Below, piece by piece: positions 39,795 through 48,072 of a stretch of DNA of 64,000 bases (positions are counted from its first letter, which is position 1; the number at the start of each line of letters is the position of its first letter). Source of the DNA: Massilia sp. YIM B02769 (GTDB lineage Bacteria > Pseudomonadota > Gammaproteobacteria > Burkholderiales > Burkholderiaceae_D); contig NZ_JASNRC010000003.1 of assembly GCF_030411995.1 (NCBI RefSeq), positions 248,001-312,000 on the forward strand. The letters run 5' to 3'. A model generated the notes under the pieces. The model was not told the DNA's origin. It made no database searches and saw nothing but the letters and a program-made list of their open reading frames with translations. The translations under genes and the position numbers were made by a program.

Positions 39795-40986
39795 GGCGGT
39801 TCTCCGGTCGGATGTCTGGCGTCTCACGCGCCCACATCAGGGCGCGCTGGATGATGATGGGACCGAATATTTCGAGCAGCATGGTTACCGCCGCCACCGA
39901 ACGCAGTTCCTCGACTACCACCACGCCGGCCAGGCGCGCGTGTTCCAGCAGCAGGATGACGAACACCGACAAGGGCGCCAGCGCCACCCCGGCCAGGAAA
40001 CCCTTGCGCCAGGACACGCCGGAGAGGTGGGCAAAGGCCATCACGCCGCCGGTCTTGGTGAGCAGGCGCGCGATCACGACGGCAACCGCCAGCCAGATGC
40101 CGGCCGCGACCTTTTCCCAGTCCAGGGTCGATGCCGCGAACACGAACAGCAGGATGGTCAGCAGTTCGCCCAATGCACCGAAATTGCGCTGGGCCTGGCT
40201 GAAGGCCACGCGGCGGTGGCGCGCCACCAGGCCGAAGGCGAGCGAGGCCACCACTGGCGACAGCCCGCCGGCGTAGGAGATCGCCACCAGCAGGATCACG
40301 GCGATGGCAAAGGCGACGGTGGCATCGTGGCGCGGATTGCCGATCGCGCGCAGCAGGGCCGGCACCACCAGCCCGAACACCGCGCCGGTGAGGGCCGAGA
40401 CCGCCAGCAGCACCAGGCTGTTCCAGAGCGCGTCACCCAGGTCTTCGAAGGTGCGGAAGATCCAGAAGCCGATCACGGCATTGAAGGCGAACACCGCCAG
40501 CACGCAGTTCTGCGCCGACAGGTGCAGCACGCGCTCGGTCACCTGGCCCGAACTGCGCTGCTCGTTGATCACGCGCACTACTGTGGCGGGCGAGGTGGCC
40601 ATGGCCAGCGAGGCCAGCATCAGCGAGGTGAGCTCCGGCGTGCCGAAGGCGACCGCGATGAAGTAGACGGCGACGAAAGTGGCGCCCGATTCGACCAGGC
40701 CGCTGAGGCCGATCCACGGGTTGTTGCGCAACCAACGCAAATTGATGCGGTAACCGAGTTCGAACAGGATCAGGCCGAAGGCGACGTCGGCCAGCATGGG
40801 GATGGCGCCGGCGTCGGGCACGGGCAGCACGCCCAATTGCGGCGCGCCGAGGGCGAAGCCGACCAGGCCATAAAAGCTGATGCGCGGGAGGTTGGTGTAG
40901 CGCTGGCCAAATTCCCCGGCAATCCAGGCAATGGCAATCGCAACTGGCCACGCGAGGGCATTCAGGATCGGCAACAGCTCAGTCAT
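39784..40986 (-). CDS. Kef-type cation:proton antiporter (CPA2)
   Basis: A 400-residue membrane protein with about eleven hydrophobic helices and no cytoplasmic TrkA-type domain. Visible family segments include [35 protein letters not shown] and [17 protein letters not shown]2 proteins exchange Na+ or K+ for protons. The gene overlaps ybdK by 11 nt, and the pairing suggests a link between ion exchange and glutathione-like thiol chemistry, as with Kef systems gated by glutathione; this is inference. Confidence 0.87.
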   Translation of the reverse strand: MTELLPILNALAWPVAIAIAWIAGEFGQRYTNLPRISFYGLVGFALGAPQLGVLPVPDAGAIPMLADVAFGLILFELGYRINLRWLRNNPWIGLSGLVESGATFVAVYFIAVAFGTPELTSLMLASLAMATSPATVVRVINEQRSSGQVTERVLHLSAQNCVLAVFAFNAVIGFWIFRTFEDLGDALWNSLVLLAVSALTGAVFGLVVPALLRAIGNPRHDATVAFAIAVILLVAISYAGGLSPVVASLAFGLVARHRRVAFSQAQRNFGALGELLTILLFVFAASTLDWEKVAAGIWLAVAVVIARLLTKTGGVMAFAHLSGVSWRKGFLAGVALAPLSVFVILLLEHARLAGVVVVEELRSVAAVTMLLEIFGPIIIQRALMWARETPDIRPENRHAA

Positions 40987-41262
40987 GCAATCTCCAGAAG
41001 TTGAAGCGAGTAGATGGGTAAATACAGCTCGGTTGCATACTACAGGCCGGTGCAGGGCGCACGATTGGCGCTACCGGCGTTGGCGCAGACCTGGAGCAAA
41101 TATCGTGTTTTGCGGCCAGGCCGTCCGTGCTCGCACTAACAAAGTGCAGGGCGATTGCTGGCGCGTTGTCATCGGGCACGCCGCTGGCTAGAATGGCGGC
41201 AGTTTCATTCCTGGCTGGCCGCCTCCGATTCCTCATCCGTCAACCGCGTTGGCGTTCTCTCC

Positions 41263-41859
41263 ATGTCCGTGCAAGCTCCCACTCCGCCGCAAGCCCGTCC
41301 ACCGATTCGCCTGACCGCCCAGCTGCTCACCTGTCTGGTGTTCCTCCTCATCGCCGCCGTCATCATTGTCGTGGCACAAGACGAGCCGCTGTCAGTGTTC
41401 ACGGGGCCGATGGGTGTCGGCAATCAATTGCTGTTCGGGCTGGGCCTGTCGGCGCTGGCGGCGGTGGGGTCGTATGTGAGTTTCCGGCTGACGGCCTCAT
41501 CCGAATCGACGCGCAAGACGATTGCGGCCTATGCGCGGCTGGATTTGTCGGGATTCAATCCGGTGTGGATCAGCCTGGCGGCGGCGGTGGGTGAAGAGCT
41601 GCTGTTCCGCGCGGCGTTGCAGCCATTGCTGGGCGTGTGGATCACGTCGGTGATTTTCCTGCTGACGCATACGCCGGTGTACCAGTTCCGCAAGCTGGAC
41701 AAGGCGACGCTGGTGCAGGCGGCGGGGATGTTCGGGCTCAGCGTGGCGCTGAGCTTCATCTACCAGTACGTGGGCTTGCTGGCGGCGGTGCTGGTGCACG
41801 TGGCGATCGATGTGGTGGGGCTGTACGTGGTGCGCAATGCGCTGCGCGCGCGAGGATAG
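41263..41859 (+). CDS. CPBP-family intramembrane glutamic protease
   Basis: A 198-residue membrane protein with about four helices, starting at the ATG at 41263. The CPBP motif 1 is GEELLFRAALQ, with Glu111-Glu112 and Arg116, and motif 2 includes His136 in LTHTPVY. CPBP proteases cleave membrane proteins or peptides, for example in bacteriocin maturation and CAAX processing; the target here is unknown. It stands alone, with doublet B immediately downstream. Confidence 0.88.
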   Translation: MSVQAPTPPQARPPIRLTAQLLTCLVFLLIAAVIIVVAQDEPLSVFTGPMGVGNQLLFGLGLSALAAVGSYVSFRLTASSESTRKTIAAYARLDLSGFNPVWISLAAAVGEELLFRAALQPLLGVWITSVIFLLTHTPVYQFRKLDKATLVQAAGMFGLSVALSFIYQYVGLLAAVLVHVAIDVVGLYVVRNALRARG

Positions 41860-41870
41860 GCGCACTCGAC

Positions 41871-42061
41871 CGTACGGTGGGCACGCTGTGCCCACGCGGA
41901 TGCCGGCGTATCGTTGGCTCGTGAACGCGGCGGTTATGCCGGTGGCTCGTTGAGGCGTTCGCGGTACATCGTTAACGCTGCCGAGGGCCCGCGGCTTTTC
42001 CGATTCAACAACGCTACCACGGCGCATGCTTCCGCGTGGGCACGGAGTGCCCACCGTACGG
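41871..42061. repeat. REPIN-like inverted doublet B
   Basis: The left palindrome (41871-41899, CGTACGGTGGGCAC..GTGCCCACGCGG) and the inverted right palindrome (42032-42061) enclose about 130 bp of non-coding DNA between two convergent genes, the CPBP protease and the VWA protein. The inner part differs from the other doublets. Confidence 0.85.
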
Positions 42062-42077
42062 TTGCCGCCGCGTGCCC

Positions 42078-43250
42078 TTATTTGCTGAGCAAGCGCATCG
42101 CCCGCTCCAGCCCTTCCAGCGTCACCGGGAACATGCGGTTGTTCATGAGCTGCCGGATGATGGCGATCGACTGCCGGTACTGCCACAGATTCTCCGGCTC
42201 GGGATTCAGCCAGGCGAACTTCGGAAACGCCTTGCAGAAGCGCGCCAGCCACTCCGCCCCGGCTTCTTCGTTGTTGTACTCGACCGACCCGCCCGGCGCC
42301 AGCACCTCGTAGGGGCTCATGGTCGCATCCCCGACAAAGATGACCCGCGTATCTGCCGGGTACTTGCGCAGCACGTCCCAGGTCGGGAAGCGTTCCGCAT
42401 GGCGGCGCCGATTGCTCTTCCACAGGTAGTCGTACACGCAGTTGTGGAAGTAGTAGAACTCCATGTTCTTGAACTCGGTCTTCGCCGCCGAGAACAGTTC
42501 CTCGGTGCGCTCGATGTGGTCGTCCATGGTGCCGCCGACGTCCAGCAGCATCACCACCTTGATGCGGTTCTTGCGTTCGGCCTGCATCTTGATGTCGAGG
42601 TAGCCGGCGTTGTTGGCGGTGGCGCGGATGGTGTCGTCCAGGGCCAGTTCGTCGGGCGCGCCGTGGCGGGCGAAGCGGCGCAGGCGGCGCAGCGCGACCT
42701 TGATGTTGCGTGTGCCGAGTTCGCGCTCGTCGTCGTAGTCCTTGTAGCTGCGCTGGTCCCAGACCTTGACCGCCGTGCGGTTGCGGCCCTGGCCGCCGAT
42801 GCGGATGCCTTCCGGATTGGTGCCGCCATGTCCGAACGGCGAGGTGCCGCCGGTGCCGATCCATTTGTTGCCGCCTTCGTGGCGCTCCTTCTGTTCCTTC
42901 AGCAGTTCGTTCAGGCGGTCCATCAGCTTGTCGTAGCCGAATTTTTCCAGCGCCGCCTTCTGCTCGGGCGTGAGTTCGCGCTCCATGCGCTTGATCAGCC
43001 AGTCGAGCGGGATCTCGCCCTTGCTGGTGTCGAACACGGCCTCGATGCCCTTGAAGTACATGCCGAAAGCACGGTCGAACTTGTCGAAGTGGGCTTCGTC
43101 CTTTACCAGCGTCAGGCGCGCCAGGTAATAGAAGTCGTCGAGCGAGGGCGCGATGACGCTTTTTTCCAGGGCTTCGAGCAGGGTCAGGAATTCCTTGATC
43201 GAGACCTGGACCTTGGCGTTGCGCAGCGCGAAAAAGAAGTCGATCAGCAT
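42078..43250 (-). CDS. VWA-domain protein (CoxE-like)
   Basis: A 390-residue cytosolic protein from the ATG at 43250. The N-terminal 190 residues are charged and helical. A von Willebrand A domain follows from about 215, with the metal-site motif as LLDVGGTMDDH (DxGxT rather than DxSxS) and FYYFHNCVYDYLW. VWA proteins of this kind act with a MoxR AAA ATPase to insert metals or remodel complexes. The MoxR gene is two genes upstream in the same overlapping operon, with a GNAT gene between them. The client is unknown. Confidence 0.87.
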   Translation of the reverse strand: MLIDFFFALRNAKVQVSIKEFLTLLEALEKSVIAPSLDDFYYLARLTLVKDEAHFDKFDRAFGMYFKGIEAVFDTSKGEIPLDWLIKRMERELTPEQKAALEKFGYDKLMDRLNELLKEQKERHEGGNKWIGTGGTSPFGHGGTNPEGIRIGGQGRNRTAVKVWDQRSYKDYDDERELGTRNIKVALRRLRRFARHGAPDELALDDTIRATANNAGYLDIKMQAERKNRIKVVMLLDVGGTMDDHIERTEELFSAAKTEFKNMEFYYFHNCVYDYLWKSNRRRHAERFPTWDVLRKYPADTRVIFVGDATMSPYEVLAPGGSVEYNNEEAGAEWLARFCKAFPKFAWLNPEPENLWQYRQSIAIIRQLMNNRMFPVTLEGLERAMRLLSK

Positions 43251-43840
43251 GGTGCGTGTCCGTGGCGTTCGAGCCGGTAGTGCAGTTGTGCCTTGATCTC
43301 GGGCCACTCGCCGCGCACGATGCTGTACATGACAGTGTCGCGCACGGTGCCGTCGCGGCGCAGGCCGTGGTGGCGAATCACGCCATCCTTCCGAGCGCCG
43401 AGGCGTTCGATGGCCGCCTGCGAGGCGAAGTTGAAGTTATCGGTGCGCAGGCCGACCACCGCGCAGCCGAGGGTGTCGAAGGCGTGCGACAGCAGCAGCA
43501 ACTTGCAGCTGGTGTTCACATGCGAGCGCTGCACGCTTTGCGCATACCAGGTGTAGCCGATTTCCACGCGCTCGAGTTCGGGCACGATGTCGTGGTAGCT
43601 GGTCGAGCCGAGCACGCGGTTCGACTCGGCGTCGACCACCGCGAATGCCAGGCGGTTCGGCGTCTCGAGCGCGGCGTGCACATAGGCCTGGGTACGGTGC
43701 GGTTCCGGCACCGAGGTGACGCGGATGTTCCACAGCTGGCCGTCGGCCGCGGCGGCGCGCAGCCCGTCGACGTGGTCGAGATGCAGCGGCTCCAGCCGCA
43801 CGCCGTTGAAGTCCAGCGTGATCGGCTCGACCCGGATCAT
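43244..43840 (-). CDS. GNAT acetyltransferase (RimJ/RimL type)
   Basis: A 198-residue acetyltransferase of the RimJ/RimL type: LEPLHLDHVDGLRAAAADGQLW at the start, then VLGSTSYHDI, VEIGYTWYAQSVQRSHVNTSCKLLLLSHAF with the CoA-loop region, and VVGLRTDNFNFASQAAIERLGARKDGVIR. These enzymes usually acetylate N-termini or small amines. It overlaps the VWA gene by 7 nt and the MoxR gene by 4 nt (ATGA), so it is wedged into the MoxR/VWA pair and may modify one of them; that is a guess. Confidence 0.88.
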   Translation of the reverse strand: MIRVEPITLDFNGVRLEPLHLDHVDGLRAAAADGQLWNIRVTSVPEPHRTQAYVHAALETPNRLAFAVVDAESNRVLGSTSYHDIVPELERVEIGYTWYAQSVQRSHVNTSCKLLLLSHAFDTLGCAVVGLRTDNFNFASQAAIERLGARKDGVIRHHGLRRDGTVRDTVMYSIVRGEWPEIKAQLHYRLERHGHAPC

Positions 43841-44691
43841 CGATTTGTCCTCGACATGTAGACCAGGCGTTCGAACAGATGCACGTCCTGCTCGTTCTTC
43901 AGCAGGGCGCCGTGCAGTGGCGGCACGACCGTTTTCGCATCCTTGCTGCGCAGGGCTTCGGCCGGGATGTCCTCGGCCATCAGGAGCTTGAGCCAGTCCA
44001 GGAATTCCGAGGTCGACGGCTTCTTCTTGATCCCGGCGACGTCGCGCACCTCATAAAAACTTTGCAGGGCGGCGGCCAGCAGGTCCTGCTTCAGGCGCGG
44101 GAAGTGGACCTTGACGATGTCGGCCATCGTCTCGCGGTCCGGGAATTTGATGTAGTGGAAGAAGCAGCGGCGCAGGAAAGCGTCCGGCAGTTCCTTCTCG
44201 TTGTTCGAGGTGATGATCACCAGCGGACGGTGCTTGGCCACCACCATTTCGCGCGTCTCGTAGACGTAGAACTCCATGCGGTCGAGTTCGCGCAGCAGGT
44301 CGTTCGGGAATTCGATGTCGGCCTTGTCGATCTCGTCGATCAGCAGCACCACCGGTTCCGGCGCCGTAAAGGCTTGCCACAGCACGCCCTTGACGATGTA
44401 GTTGTGGATGTCGCGCACGCGCTCGTCGCCTAATTGGGAATCGCGCAGGCGCGAGACGGCGTCGTACTCGTACAGGCCCTGCTGGGCCTTGGTGGTGGAC
44501 TTCACGTGCCACTGCAGCAGCGGCATGTTCAGCGCAGCCGCCACTTCCTCGGCCAGCATGGTCTTGCCGGTGCCCGGTTCGCCCTTGATCAGGAGCGGGC
44601 GCGCCAGCGTGAGGGCGGCGTTCACGGCCAGTTTCAGGTCGTCGGTGGCGACGTAGTTGTCGGATCCTTCGAAGCGGGCTTGGGCTTGCAT
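43837..44691 (-). CDS. MoxR-family AAA+ ATPase
   Basis: A 284-residue ATPase from the ATG at 44691. The Walker A motif is KGEPGTGKTMLAEE near residue 38, Walker B is VVLLIDEIDKAD, and sensor 1 is VIITSNNEKELPDAFLRRC, the usual MoxR pattern. It works with VWA-domain proteins as a chaperone for metal insertion or complex assembly. It is the first gene of the three-gene operon, each overlapping the next. Confidence 0.92.
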   Translation of the reverse strand: MQAQARFEGSDNYVATDDLKLAVNAALTLARPLLIKGEPGTGKTMLAEEVAAALNMPLLQWHVKSTTKAQQGLYEYDAVSRLRDSQLGDERVRDIHNYIVKGVLWQAFTAPEPVVLLIDEIDKADIEFPNDLLRELDRMEFYVYETREMVVAKHRPLVIITSNNEKELPDAFLRRCFFHYIKFPDRETMADIVKVHFPRLKQDLLAAALQSFYEVRDVAGIKKKPSTSEFLDWLKLLMAEDIPAEALRSKDAKTVVPPLHGALLKNEQDVHLFERLVYMSRTNR

Positions 44692-44910
44692 GGGCGTGTG
44701 TGATGAAAGAGGAAATCCTGAGTATATGCCAGAAGCCGAGGGCGGGTCCGGGCGTGATGCGGGCGCGGCTGTCCGGGTGCGCGACGTTGGTAGACTGCAA
44801 TCTTTTGTTGGGCTAGAATCGGATGCTTGTTGGCAGATTTGCCAACACTTCGGCTTCATCCTGTTTCGTGCGGTAGCGGTATTCGATCAAATTTTTTTGC
44901 GATTCCCACC

Positions 44911-45246
44911 ATGAAAAAACTTTTCGCTGTACTCGTTCTGGGCGCGTGCGCCGGCGCCGCGGCTGCCGCGGACGTCGTCGGCAACCCGAAGGCCGCGCCG
45001 GCCAAGATCGAGATGTGTATCGGCTGCCATGGCATTCCCGGCTACAAATCCGCTTTCCCCGAGGTTTATCAGGTGCCGATGATCGGTGGTCAATCGGCCA
45101 AGTACATCGAAGCCGCCCTGCACGCCTACAAGAAGGGCGACCGCAAGCACCCGTCGATGCGCGGCATCGCCGCCAGCCTGTCCGACCAGGACATCGCCGA
45201 CGTCGCCGCCTACTACGCGCAGCAGACCGCCCAGAACCGCAAATGA
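44911..45246 (+). CDS. Periplasmic cytochrome c, class I
   Basis: A 111-residue protein with a signal peptide (cleavage near residue 20, AAAAAD) and one haem site, Cys36-x2-Cys39-His40. A distal Met is available in KHPSMRG. It would carry electrons in the periplasm. It lacks a clear ribosome site. The next gene begins 11 nt downstream and encodes a related cytochrome, so the pair forms a two-gene unit, perhaps with a tandem duplication behind it. Confidence 0.9.
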   Translation: MKKLFAVLVLGACAGAAAAADVVGNPKAAPAKIEMCIGCHGIPGYKSAFPEVYQVPMIGGQSAKYIEAALHAYKKGDRKHPSMRGIAASLSDQDIADVAAYYAQQTAQNRK

Positions 45247-45257
45247 GGAGCGCCGCC

Positions 45258-45599
45258 ATGAACAAACTGATCATCGCGCTGGTGCTCGGCGCCGTTTCCC
45301 TGGGCGCGCAAGCTGCCGACGTCAAGCGCGGCGAAGAGCTGACCAAGAAATATGCCTGCGCTTCCTGCCATGGCGCCGACTTCAACAAACCGTCCGACCC
45401 GAGCTATCCGAAGCTGGCCGGGCAGCACGCCGACTACATCACGCATGCGCTGATGGCTTATAAACGTGGCGGCGACAAGGCGAATGGGCGCAACAATCCG
45501 ATCATGGCGGGGTTTGCGAAGCCGCTGACCAACCAGGATATGGCGGATATCGGGGCGTATTTGTCGAGTTTGCCGTCACAGCTGGTGGTGAGCAAATAA
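45258..45599 (+). CDS. Periplasmic cytochrome c, class I (second of pair)
   Basis: A 113-residue exported cytochrome (signal peptide to about residue 20, AQAAD). The haem site is Cys34-x2-Cys37-His38, and NNPIMAGFAKPL supplies a distal Met. It resembles the first cytochrome in length and layout (AAYYAQQ/GAYLSSLP end helix). The ATG at 45258 follows tgaggagcg. Such pairs often feed terminal oxidases or respond to sulphur compounds, but no partner gene in the window identifies the pathway. Confidence 0.9.
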   Translation: MNKLIIALVLGAVSLGAQAADVKRGEELTKKYACASCHGADFNKPSDPSYPKLAGQHADYITHALMAYKRGGDKANGRNNPIMAGFAKPLTNQDMADIGAYLSSLPSQLVVSK

Positions 45600-45628
45600 G
45601 CGGCGTGTTTCCCTGACGCGGCCGGAAC

Positions 45629-45824
45629 CGTACGGTGGGCACTCCGTGCCCACGCGAATGCCGGCATGGTGATGGCGACCTTTGCATCGAAACATGTGCC
45701 TGGCCGCGGCTTCGACAAGTGAGCAGCTGATCATTTGATTCTGGCGCGGCTTTGCTGTTGGCGCGGCACAGGCCTCTGTCAACACCGCGCACCCTTCCGC
45801 GTGGGCACGGAGTGCCCACCGTAC
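45629..45824. repeat. REPIN-like inverted doublet C
   Basis: A left palindrome at 45629-45656 and an inverted right one at 45797-45824 (ending CCGTACTG, one base off the usual CCGTACGG). They lie between the second cytochrome and the SulP gene. No gene is supportable in the rest of this 393-bp gap, which also holds a terminator and a short tandem repeat. Confidence 0.82.
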
Positions 45825-45902
45825 TGTCCTCGCTGGCAATGTTGATGACATCTGCGGCAGGAAACGTTCATCAACTCCGACTATAATAACGGCTATATCC
45901 AA

Positions 45903-45946
45903 TCCCCCGAAGCGGTCCTAACGCCGCTCCGGGGGATTTCGTTTTT
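45903..45946 (+). terminator. Hairpin with T-run before the SulP gene
   Basis: A 13-bp stem (TCCCCCGAAGCGG with CCGCTCCGGGGGA, one mismatch) is followed by ATTTCGTTTTT. It probably ends the transcript from the left, although it could also be part of a regulated leader for the SulP gene. Confidence 0.7.
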
Positions 45947-45947
45947 C

Positions 45948-45973
45948 CGCGTCTTTGCGCCGCGTCTTTGCGC
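45948..45973 (+). repeat. 13-bp tandem repeat, two units, in the SulP leader
   Basis: The unit CGCGTCTTTGCGC is present twice with no spacer, 20 nt before the SulP start codon. It carries no coding frame that I can support. Copies of the same CTTTGCG word may reflect a simple slippage event. Confidence 0.65.
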
Positions 45974-45992
45974 CTTTTGTTGGAGTGTCATC

Positions 45993-47498
45993 TTGCAGTC
46001 CGTTTCCCCTGCCTACCTGAAAACCAACCTGCTCAGCGGCCTCACCGTGGCCCTGGCGCTGGTCCCCGAGGCGATCGCCTTTGCGCTGGTCGCCCACGTG
46101 TCGCCGCTCACCGGCCTGTATGCCGCGGTGCTGGTCTCCTTCATCACCTCGGCCTTTGGCGGCCGGCCCGGCATGATCTCGGGTGCGGCCGGCGCGCTGG
46201 CCGTGGTCATGGTCGCGCTGGTGGTCGAGCACGGCGTGCAGTACCTGTTCGCGGCCATCGTCCTGATGGGCATCCTGCAGATGCTGTTTGCCGCCGCACG
46301 CCTGGGCAAGTTCATCCGCATGGTGCCGTACCCGGTCATGCTCGGCTTCGTGAACGGCCTGGCGCTGGTGATCTTCATCGCCCAGTTCGGGCATTTCAAA
46401 ATTAACGGCGAATGGATGGCGGGCGCCCAGCTGTTCACCATGCTCGGCCTGGTGGCCGCGACCATGGCCGTCATCTACATCACGCCGCGCATCACGAAAG
46501 CGGTGCCGGCGACGCTGGTCGGCATCCTGGTGGTGACCATCGGCGCCGCGCTGCTCGGCATCGAGTCGAAGACCGTCGGCGAACTGGGTTCGATTGCCGG
46601 CGGCCTGCCCACCTTTGCGATTCCCGAGGTGCCCCTCAATTGGGAGACCTTCCGGATCGTCTTCCCGTACTCGCTGGTGCTGGCCGGCGTCGGTCTGATC
46701 GAGTCGCTGCTGACGCTCACCCTGGTCGACGAGATCACCGAGACGCGCGGCCAGCCGAACCGCGAATGCATGGCGCAGGGCGCGGCGAACGTGGTTACCG
46801 CTTTCTTCGGCGGCATGGGCGGCTGCGCCATGATCGGCCAGAGCATGATCAACGTGAACAACGGCGCCTATGGCCGCCTGTCGGGCATTGCCGCCTCGCT
46901 GTTCCTGCTGTCGTTTATCCTGTTCGGTTCAAGCTGGATCGAACAGATTCCGCTGGCGGCGCTGATCGGCGTGATGTTCGTGGTCTGCGAAAAGACCTTC
47001 GAATGGGGCACTTTCCGCATGGTCGGCAAGGTGCCGCGCACCGATACGCTGGTGGTGGTGCTGGTCGCGGCGATTACCCTGGTGTTCGACCTGGCCATTG
47101 CCGTGCTGGTGGGCGTGATCGTGTCGGCGCTGGTGTTCGCCTGGCAGCACGCGAAGCAGATCGCGGTGAAGACGGCGCAGGATGCGCAAGGCTGGAAGGT
47201 GTATGAGTTGCAAGGCACGCTGTTCTTTGCCTCGGTGGCCAACTTCAACGAGCTGTTCGCACCGAAGGAAGATCCGCAGGACGTGGTGGTCGAGTTCCGC
47301 AATGCGCGCGTGGTCGACCATTCGGCGATCCAGGCCATCGATGCACTGGCCGAGAAGTACCGCGCGCTGGGCAAGCGCCTGCACCTGCGCCACCTCAGCC
47401 CGGACTGCCGCGAGCTGCTGGGCAAGGCCAGAGACATGATCGAGGTGAATGTGCTGGAAGACCCGCGCTACCGGGTGGCGGACGACAAGCTGGGGTGA
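45993..47498 (+). CDS. SulP-family inorganic anion transporter
   Basis: A 501-residue permease with about ten to twelve helices ([52 protein letters not shown]) and a short C-terminal STAS domain (about 400-490, [22 protein letters not shown]). SulP proteins move sulphate or bicarbonate with Na+ or H+. The only sensible start is a TTG with a gga ribosome site 8 nt before it; no ATG occurs in frame for about 60 codons. The stop falls inside the left copy of a 27-bp direct repeat. Confidence 0.88.
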   Translation: MQSVSPAYLKTNLLSGLTVALALVPEAIAFALVAHVSPLTGLYAAVLVSFITSAFGGRPGMISGAAGALAVVMVALVVEHGVQYLFAAIVLMGILQMLFAAARLGKFIRMVPYPVMLGFVNGLALVIFIAQFGHFKINGEWMAGAQLFTMLGLVAATMAVIYITPRITKAVPATLVGILVVTIGAALLGIESKTVGELGSIAGGLPTFAIPEVPLNWETFRIVFPYSLVLAGVGLIESLLTLTLVDEITETRGQPNRECMAQGAANVVTAFFGGMGGCAMIGQSMINVNNGAYGRLSGIAASLFLLSFILFGSSWIEQIPLAALIGVMFVVCEKTFEWGTFRMVGKVPRTDTLVVVLVAAITLVFDLAIAVLVGVIVSALVFAWQHAKQIAVKTAQDAQGWKVYELQGTLFFASVANFNELFAPKEDPQDVVVEFRNARVVDHSAIQAIDALAEKYRALGKRLHLRHLSPDCRELLGKARDMIEVNVLEDPRYRVADDKLG

Positions 47499-47567
47499 TC
47501 GTCGGGTCGACGGTGGGCACGAGTGCCCACCCTACCTATTACGACAAGCTGGGCTGATCGTCGGGTC
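47482..47567. repeat. 27-bp direct duplication flanking a single REP-like element
   Basis: The word ACGACAAGCTGGG(G/C)TGATCGTCGGGTC occurs at 47482-47508 and 47541-47567 (one mismatch). Between them is CGGTGGGCACGAGTGCCCACCCTAC (47511-47535), a REP-like palindrome. The first copy contains the last codons and stop of SulP, and the second repeats those codons and abuts the DUF1841 stop. Confidence 0.9.
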
Positions 47568-47995
47568 TAGCGCATTGCGCGGCTGCGCACGCACTCGATA
47601 TAAGCCTCGGTATCCGGCGGCACGCCGTTGCGCTGCGACTTCCAGATCATCTCGCCCAGGCACTCCATGATCTCGTGGTGGGCGTCGTGCTCGCCGATCT
47701 TGCGTACCAGCAGGTCGTGCGCGGCCTTGATGCCGCGTGGCTGGTCGATCGATACCTGCTCGGCAATCGACAGGTGCATCGACAGGTGCAGGAAGGGATT
47801 CGCCTGGCCGCCCTCGACCGAGTAGTCACGCGCGACGGCAGCCTCGGCGTCCATCATGGCCTCGTGGTATTCGGGATGCTGGACGATCCAGTCGGCGGCG
47901 ATGGCGTCCATCGGGGTCAGCACTTCGCCAGCGCGTTGCTTGCGGAAGGCTTCACAGAAAAAACGGCGCACGTCGTGCGAGGACGGGGTGAACAT
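47567..47995 (-). CDS. DUF1841 protein
   Basis: A 142-residue cytosolic protein matching the DUF1841 family (SSHDVRRFFCEAFRKQRAGEVLTP, ADWIVQHPEYH, NPFLHLSMHLSIAEQVSIDQP, GEHDAHHEIMECLGEMIW). The many His/Glu residues suggest metal binding; function is unknown. Its stop codon touches the second copy of the 27-bp direct repeat. Confidence 0.88.
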   Translation of the reverse strand: MFTPSSHDVRRFFCEAFRKQRAGEVLTPMDAIAADWIVQHPEYHEAMMDAEAAVARDYSVEGGQANPFLHLSMHLSIAEQVSIDQPRGIKAAHDLLVRKIGEHDAHHEIMECLGEMIWKSQRNGVPPDTEAYIECVRSRAMR

Positions 47996-48072
47996 GGCGG
48001 GATCTGAAAGGCGGTAGGGAAGGGCGCTATTCTAACGCGATGACGCGCACTGCGCTGCCGGCCGCCGTTGCC

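Noticed and set aside
45918..46394. Small frames across the SulP leader and inside the SulP gene on the minus strand
   Set aside because: They are shadows of the SulP coding sequence with no motif or ribosome site.
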